From Hyphomicrobiales bacterium (GTDB lineage Bacteria; Pseudomonadota; Alphaproteobacteria; Rhizobiales; Rhizobiaceae): a stretch of DNA of 64,000 nt. The stretch covers positions 186,001-250,000 of the forward strand of contig UBWZ01000007.1 of the NCBI GenBank assembly GCA_900469345.1. The letters run 5' to 3'. A model generated the notes under the pieces. That model searched no databases and had not been told where the DNA came from. It saw only the letters and a program-made list of their open reading frames with translations. The translations under genes were made by a program, and so were the position numbers. Each line of letters starts with the position of its first letter. Position 1 is the first letter of the stretch. Positions 59,950 through 64,000 of the stretch are shown one piece after another.

Positions 59950-59979
59950 GCCATGCAAGATAGGTATGGCTTGCATGGC
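59950..59979. promoter_or_regulatory. Ten-bp perfect inverted repeat
   Basis: GCCATGCAAG (59950-59959) and CTTGCATGGC (59970-59979), ten bases apart. It lies between the end of the HD-GYP gene and the start of the CCUCCUCCC RNA, about 9 bases upstream of the TAAAAT element. It might be an operator of the RNA or a 3' hairpin of the regulator gene; no U-tract follows. Confidence 0.45.
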
Positions 59980-60038
59980 AGTGAAAATGCCGCTTCGCCG
60001 GAGACGACGCTTCGCCGAGACGCCTTGTGGCCGGCGTC

Positions 60039-61097
60039 TCAGGCTGACATGGCCCGCGCGCGGTTCTCCTGCGGGCCGTGGGCTTCCCTGACGGCCAGGA
60101 TCCTTGGCAACGCCTTGTTGAATGCGGCGACAATATCCGGGTCGAACTGCGTGCCGGCCCTTTCGTTGATGTGCTCGATCGTGGTCTCCACATCCCAGGC
60201 CACCTTGTAGGGACGCGTCGTCGTCAGGGCATCGAAGTTGTCGGCAAGGGCGACAATCCGCCCCGCAAGCGGAATTGCCGTTCCCGAGAGGCGAAGGGGG
60301 TAGCCCATCCCGTCCCACCGTTCGTGATGGCTGCCGGCGATTTCGGCCGCCAGCTGGAGCAGGCTCGACGACGACTCCGCCAGGATATCGCGGCCGATCA
60401 GGGCGTGCCGCTGCATGGTCGCAAACTCCTGCTCGGTCAGCTTGCCGGTTTTCAGAAGGATGATGTCCGGTATGCCCACCTTTCCGATGTCGTGCATCGG
60501 CGAGGCGAGGCGAATGTCGCGGCAGCGCTCGGGATCAAGACCGTAGGCTTCTGCAATCGCCTCGGAATATTCCGAAACCCGGCGGGTATGCTGGGCGGTG
60601 TCGTGATCCTTGTAGCTTGCGGCGATCGTCAGGCGGTTGATGATTTCCTCCTCCCGCTCGCGCATCTCCTTCAGCGCCTTGTCGACCTCGTTGCGCAGCC
60701 ACTCTGTCTTGTCGGCCAGCTTGTTGCGGGCGTCGACAAGCGCCGACAGGTTGCGCATTCGCGCCTGGAACTCCAGCGGATTGATCGGCTTGGTGAGGAA
60801 GTCGATGGCGCCGGCATTCAGCGCCTCCATCCGCGTCGACGGGTCGAGGTCGGCGGTGACGATGACAAACGGCTTGTCGCGGTATTTCTCGAGCTTCGTC
60901 AGCTGGCTCAACAGCTCAACACCGCTGCAGAAAGGCATCTGGAAATCGATGATGCCGATATCGAAGTCCAGCCGGGATATATCGCTGAGGACCGAGTCCG
61001 GCGAATCGTAGGCAAGTGCTACAGCATCCAGCGTTCGGACGAGCTTCGTCATATAACGCAGGGTGGTGCGGTTATCGTCTACAAGAAGAATGCGCAT
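60039..61097 (-). CDS. HD-GYP response regulator (c-di-GMP phosphodiesterase type)
   Basis: A 352-residue receiver-HD-GYP protein. The receiver (about 1-120) has DD at residues 7-8, IIDFQMP with the phospho-acceptor aspartate near residue 51, and K near 103 (FLTKPIN). After a coiled-coil linker (DKALKEMREREEEIINRL) comes the HD-GYP domain with HxxxHxxRV, MHDIGKVGIPD, HALIGRDIL, SHHERWDGMGYP and ADNFDALTT. The GYP signature is intact, so active phosphodiesterase is likely. Downstream of the hybrid kinase by 11 bp. Confidence 0.93.
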   Translation of the reverse strand: MRILLVDDNRTTLRYMTKLVRTLDAVALAYDSPDSVLSDISRLDFDIGIIDFQMPFCSGVELLSQLTKLEKYRDKPFVIVTADLDPSTRMEALNAGAIDFLTKPINPLEFQARMRNLSALVDARNKLADKTEWLRNEVDKALKEMREREEEIINRLTIAASYKDHDTAQHTRRVSEYSEAIAEAYGLDPERCRDIRLASPMHDIGKVGIPDIILLKTGKLTEQEFATMQRHALIGRDILAESSSSLLQLAAEIAGSHHERWDGMGYPLRLSGTAIPLAGRIVALADNFDALTTTRPYKVAWDVETTIEHINERAGTQFDPDIVAAFNKALPRILAVREAHGPQENRARAMSA

Positions 61098-61108
61098 GAT
61101 TAACCCCT

Positions 61109-63307
61109 TTATGCCGCAAGCCGTTGCCGTCTTGCGGCCAGCTCGTCCCGTAATTGACTGACGCCCTGATCGGACGGACCCCTTTCCCGCATCGCCTGAA
61201 CCTGGTCGGCCAGTTGCTGCAGGCAGACGCTCGTGGCTGCGCCCCTCAACGAGTGGAGAAGGCGGTCGGCAGCGCCGAAATCGCCGCGGGCGATCGCATT
61301 CGAAAGCTCGGCGACCAGGCCGTCTGCATCACTGAAGAAATGCCGCAGAAGGTCGATGAAATCGTGCTTTCCCAGCACCGAGACGAGTTCTTCGCTGCGC
61401 TGCTGGAAATCGCCCTCTTCGATCCTCGGCACTGGCAGGACTGCCTGGGCCTCGGTCGCGGAGCAAATGAGTTCCTGTAGCTGACTGAGCGAAACAGGCT
61501 TGGACCGAAAATCGTCCATCCCCGCGTCCTCGCAGAGCTGCCGATCGTGATCGGAAGCATTGGCGGTCATGGCGACGATCGGAACGGTCGCGCACCGACC
61601 GCCGAGCGCCCGGATGCGTTTTGCGGCCTCTATTCCGTCGAGCACCGGCATTTGCATGTCCATCAGGATCAGGTCGAAGGACTGCGCCTGCACCTGGGAC
61701 ACGGCCTGCAAGCCGTCGGCGGCAATCGTGACCGTCTGGCCGAGATGGCGCAGCAGGCCCGTCGCCACCTCCTGGTTGATCTTGTTGTCCTCGACCAGAA
61801 GGACATTGAGCTTCGGCACGGGGGCAGACATCACTTCGCCATCCTCCATAAGATCGTTTTCGGTTGCACCGGCGTTTTCGCTGCAGGCAATGCGTGGAAT
61901 TTCGAACCAGAACGTGCTTCCCTCGCCAGGCCTGCTTTCTGCGCCGATCCTGCCACCCATCCGCTCGACCACCTGCTTGCAGATCGCAAGACCGAGCCCG
62001 GTGCCGCCGAACCTGCGGCTGATCGAGGCGTCGCCTTGCGTGAAGGGCTGGAAGAGACGACCGAGATTTGCCGGATCTATGCCGATGCCCGTATCGCGCA
62101 CGTCGAAACGAATAGCGCTGCCGCCAGGCCCCTTCGTGTCGTAGAGCCGCAGCGTGATCACACCGTCGCTGGTAAACTTGGCCGCATTGCTCATCAGGTT
62201 GAGGAGAACCTGTCTCAGGCGCGTCGGGTCTGTCATGACGTTCTCGCCGGAAAAGGTCGGGTCGATATCGAGCGTCACCTCGTTGCCGTTCTCGACCGCC
62301 CGCCCGCGGATCATTTCCATCGCCGCCGCGGCGACCTCCTTCACGTCGACGGCGCGTGTTTCCGTCACGAGGTTGCCGTGCTCGATCTTTGCGAAATCCA
62401 GCACCTCGTTGATGATTTCCAGAAGCGCCTCGCCGGATCGGCGGATGGTGCCGACGCCGGAGGCGATCGAAGGTGGAAGCGTGGCCAGCTGGAGGAGTTC
62501 TGCCGTTCCCAGGATGGCGTTCAGCGGCGTGCGCACCTCGTGCCCCATCGTCGCCATGAACTGCGACTTGGCTCGATTGCCCGCCTCGGCGTCGAGATAG
62601 GCGGCATTCAGCCGATCCGCCATGGCTTCAAGGCGGGTGCCAGCTTCCTGCATCGACTTCAGTTGCCGGCGCAGCGAGTAGACGAGGCATCCGACGCAGA
62701 CGACGAGGAGACCGATCAGCACGGCGGATCGCATTTCGAGCGAGGAGAGGTCGGCCCGGGTATCGGAACGATACACGCTGGCGGCATTGTTGGTATAGGT
62801 GAGCAGTTCCTCCGTCAGGCATAGCAGGCCGTCCAGGTTTCGCTTGGCGCGAGCGAGGCTTTCATCAGGCACCCTGGTGCCCGTCGACAGCTGATCGAAA
62901 AGGGGCTGGTTTTCGAGAATCAGCGCCTTGATGGCCATGACACCCTTGGCGATATCGGTGTCGGCACGAACGTTGATGTCGAAGCGGCCCTGCTCGACCG
63001 TCTTGATCCTGGAATAGACGATGTCGTAGCGCGTTACCGCTGCGCGGGTCGATGCGGGCGACAGGTCGTGGTCCTCAGCGAGCCGGTGGAGTGCCTCGAG
63101 GAACTTCCGGCTTTCGCGGTCGAGCTGGTAGATGGACCAGACCGCATTTTCGCGGAAACCGTTCTGAAGGATCGAGTAGCGGTGCGAAATGTCGACAAGC
63201 AGGTAGAAAAGGCCGATCACAAGAAACACGACCGAGATCTGCAGCAGCATGGTCATGCGGCTGACAGGTCCCAGGCGATGCGGCTTGATGTCAGCTCTGC
63301 CGATCAT
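61109..63307 (-). CDS. Hybrid histidine kinase with HPt domain
   Basis: A 732-residue membrane sensor. Two helices (about 20-40 and 195-215) frame a mainly helical periplasmic sensor domain. Then HisKA with the phospho-acceptor H256 in FMATMGHEVRTPLNA, ATPase lid motifs NLMSNAAKF, DTGIGID and GGTGLGL, a receiver (about 500-620; LMDMQMPVLDG has the aspartate) and a C-terminal HPt domain with LLHSLRGAATSV. A full phosphorelay is thus inside one protein. Start codon overlaps the stop of the upstream molybdopterin-fold gene (TGATG), so the two are coupled; the HD-GYP response regulator follows. Confidence 0.92.
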   Translation of the reverse strand: MIGRADIKPHRLGPVSRMTMLLQISVVFLVIGLFYLLVDISHRYSILQNGFRENAVWSIYQLDRESRKFLEALHRLAEDHDLSPASTRAAVTRYDIVYSRIKTVEQGRFDINVRADTDIAKGVMAIKALILENQPLFDQLSTGTRVPDESLARAKRNLDGLLCLTEELLTYTNNAASVYRSDTRADLSSLEMRSAVLIGLLVVCVGCLVYSLRRQLKSMQEAGTRLEAMADRLNAAYLDAEAGNRAKSQFMATMGHEVRTPLNAILGTAELLQLATLPPSIASGVGTIRRSGEALLEIINEVLDFAKIEHGNLVTETRAVDVKEVAAAAMEMIRGRAVENGNEVTLDIDPTFSGENVMTDPTRLRQVLLNLMSNAAKFTSDGVITLRLYDTKGPGGSAIRFDVRDTGIGIDPANLGRLFQPFTQGDASISRRFGGTGLGLAICKQVVERMGGRIGAESRPGEGSTFWFEIPRIACSENAGATENDLMEDGEVMSAPVPKLNVLLVEDNKINQEVATGLLRHLGQTVTIAADGLQAVSQVQAQSFDLILMDMQMPVLDGIEAAKRIRALGGRCATVPIVAMTANASDHDRQLCEDAGMDDFRSKPVSLSQLQELICSATEAQAVLPVPRIEEGDFQQRSEELVSVLGKHDFIDLLRHFFSDADGLVAELSNAIARGDFGAADRLLHSLRGAATSVCLQQLADQVQAMRERGPSDQGVSQLRDELAARRQRLAA

Positions 63308-63822
63308 CAGCGTACCTCGATTTCGCTGATCTGCCAGACCGAGCGCGAGAAATACTTCTCGTTGTAAAGGCTGGGATCAAGATCGAACGGATAGATCAGA
63401 AAGAGCGGCCCCTTGTCGCGCACCGACATCGGGCTGCCGTTGAGGTGGGTCGCAAGGATCGTCTGAAGTTCGATCCCGTCCGAATAAGGAACATAGGCAA
63501 CGTAATCGTTCAGGGCGCGGATCTTGAGCGTCTGTCCCGTCGCGCCAACCGCAGCGAGGATCTCGCGAAGCAAAGGACCCGAGAACTGCGACTGGCCCTC
63601 CGTCCACGGTGTCTGCATGGTTGCCGTCCGGCCCTTGAGCTTTTCGAGCATGGCCAGGTCAAACTCCGCCCGGCCGTTCGCATTGGTCTGGCTGACATTC
63701 CCCGTCACGGTCAGGATCACGTCGCCCGTCGGCCTGTCGAGACCGAATGCTTCGCTGACAGAGAAAAGAAAAAATAGAAAAAGACCCGCCCAGGCGAGTA
63801 AAGGACTCGACTTCCGTAGCAT
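63307..63822 (-). CDS. Periplasmic molybdopterin-fold protein lacking the cysteine ligand
   Basis: A 171-residue exported protein of the oxidoreductase molybdopterin-binding (sulfite-oxidase-fold) family. Signal/anchor region LLAWAGLFLFFLFSVSEAFG, then ILTVTGNVSQTNANGRAEFDLAMLEKL, TPWTEGQSQFSGPLLREILAAVG, and ALNDYVAYVPYSD...GPLFLIYPFD. There is no cysteine at all, so the molybdenum ligand of true enzymes is missing; it is probably a ligand-binding partner. GGGGGA precedes ATG 63822. Starts the operon with the hybrid kinase and the HD-GYP regulator. Confidence 0.8.
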   Translation of the reverse strand: MLRKSSPLLAWAGLFLFFLFSVSEAFGLDRPTGDVILTVTGNVSQTNANGRAEFDLAMLEKLKGRTATMQTPWTEGQSQFSGPLLREILAAVGATGQTLKIRALNDYVAYVPYSDGIELQTILATHLNGSPMSVRDKGPLFLIYPFDLDPSLYNEKYFSRSVWQISEIEVR

Positions 63823-64000
63823 GCATCCCCCACAAGAGGCCGATCTGGACACGCCATGCACGCGACAGGATTTCTTCCCGACGCAGAGGCACTAGGCGAT
63901 TGCAGATCCGTTGGACCAAAAATGCCCCCAGACGTTGCGACCGCATAACAAACAGCGATGTCGCCGACCGGCCTCATGCCGAACAAGCTCACTTGGAAGG
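63823..64000. other. End of window, no gene seen
   Basis: 178 bp with no ORF having a credible start; presumably the promoter of the kinase operon. Confidence 0.3.

Noticed and set aside
1..64000. CRISPR arrays, insertion sequences, integrons, tRNA or rRNA genes
   Set aside because: None seen on either strand by eye; no transposase-like protein and no regularly spaced long repeats other than the sRNA hairpins.

Overview
The window looks like a piece of a secondary replicon (chromid or megaplasmid) of a Rhizobiaceae-type alphaproteobacterium (Rhizobium, Agrobacterium, Ensifer or a relative). The reasons are a complete repABC replication and partition cassette, a rhizobial-style glpRDSTPQUV glycerol operon, a pcaIJF/pcaR block, an IalB-family protein, alphaproteobacterial promoter signals (EcfG type GGAAC...CGTT, a rhizobial LexA box GAAC-N7-GAAC) and high-GC coding throughout. 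No insertion sequence, phage, CRISPR array, tRNA or rRNA was seen. Species cannot be named from the sequence alone.

Layout. 1-5.4 kb: peptide-type ABC permeases and ATPases followed by an M32 carboxypeptidase. 5.4-6.1 kb: ribosomal protein S21 paralogue between two tiny ORFs. 6.3-13.5 kb: secreted alpha/beta hydrolase, universal stress protein, GGDEF-EAL protein, GH25 muramidase, sterol-desaturase-type hydroxylase, IalB-like protein. 13.7-23.5 kb: YdeP/FdhF-type molybdoenzyme and a branched-chain amino acid type (Liv) ABC transporter with two paralogous binding proteins flanking a LysR regulator that carries two DNA-binding domains. 23.7-27.5 kb: repC, the counter-transcribed RNA, repB, repA. 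27.9-31.1 kb: anmK, a secreted S10 carboxypeptidase, a DUF4189 protein. 31.3-34.8 kb: pcaFJI and the divergent IclR regulator pcaR, the end of the beta-ketoadipate pathway. 34.9-42 kb: CHASE4-GGDEF-EAL protein, M24 peptidase, treZ, DUF2934 protein and gnd; treZ and the DUF2934 gene have EcfG-type stress promoters. 42-43.5 kb: a tiny ORF under a LexA box, a 42-residue membrane protein, a DoxX protein and an orphan terminator. 43.7-51.1 kb: a catabolic island of peptide-type importer without ATPases, amidohydrolase/deacetylase, RidA, IclR regulator and SelA-like PLP enzyme. 51.1-59.6 kb: the glpRDSTPQUV operon read leftward. 59.7-59.9 kb: four successive hairpins, each with CCUCCUCCC in the loop and the last one a terminator, which looks like an anti-Shine-Dalgarno small RNA. 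60-63.8 kb: HD-GYP response regulator, hybrid histidine kinase and a cysteine-free molybdopterin-fold periplasmic protein.

Working together. Much of the window is nutrient capture (peptides, branched-chain-like solutes, glycerol, aromatic breakdown products, probably an N-acylated amino compound) with local repressors, plus three c-di-GMP enzymes and stress functions. The most interesting non-standard signals are the CCUCCUCCC hairpin array, the SOS-box mini-gene, the deacylase/SelA-like/RidA island with a matching motif in its two promoters, the asymmetric GlpS/GlpT ATPase pair and the double-headed LysR regulator. Start codons were chosen from ribosome binding sites and family alignments remembered from experience; no database search was run.
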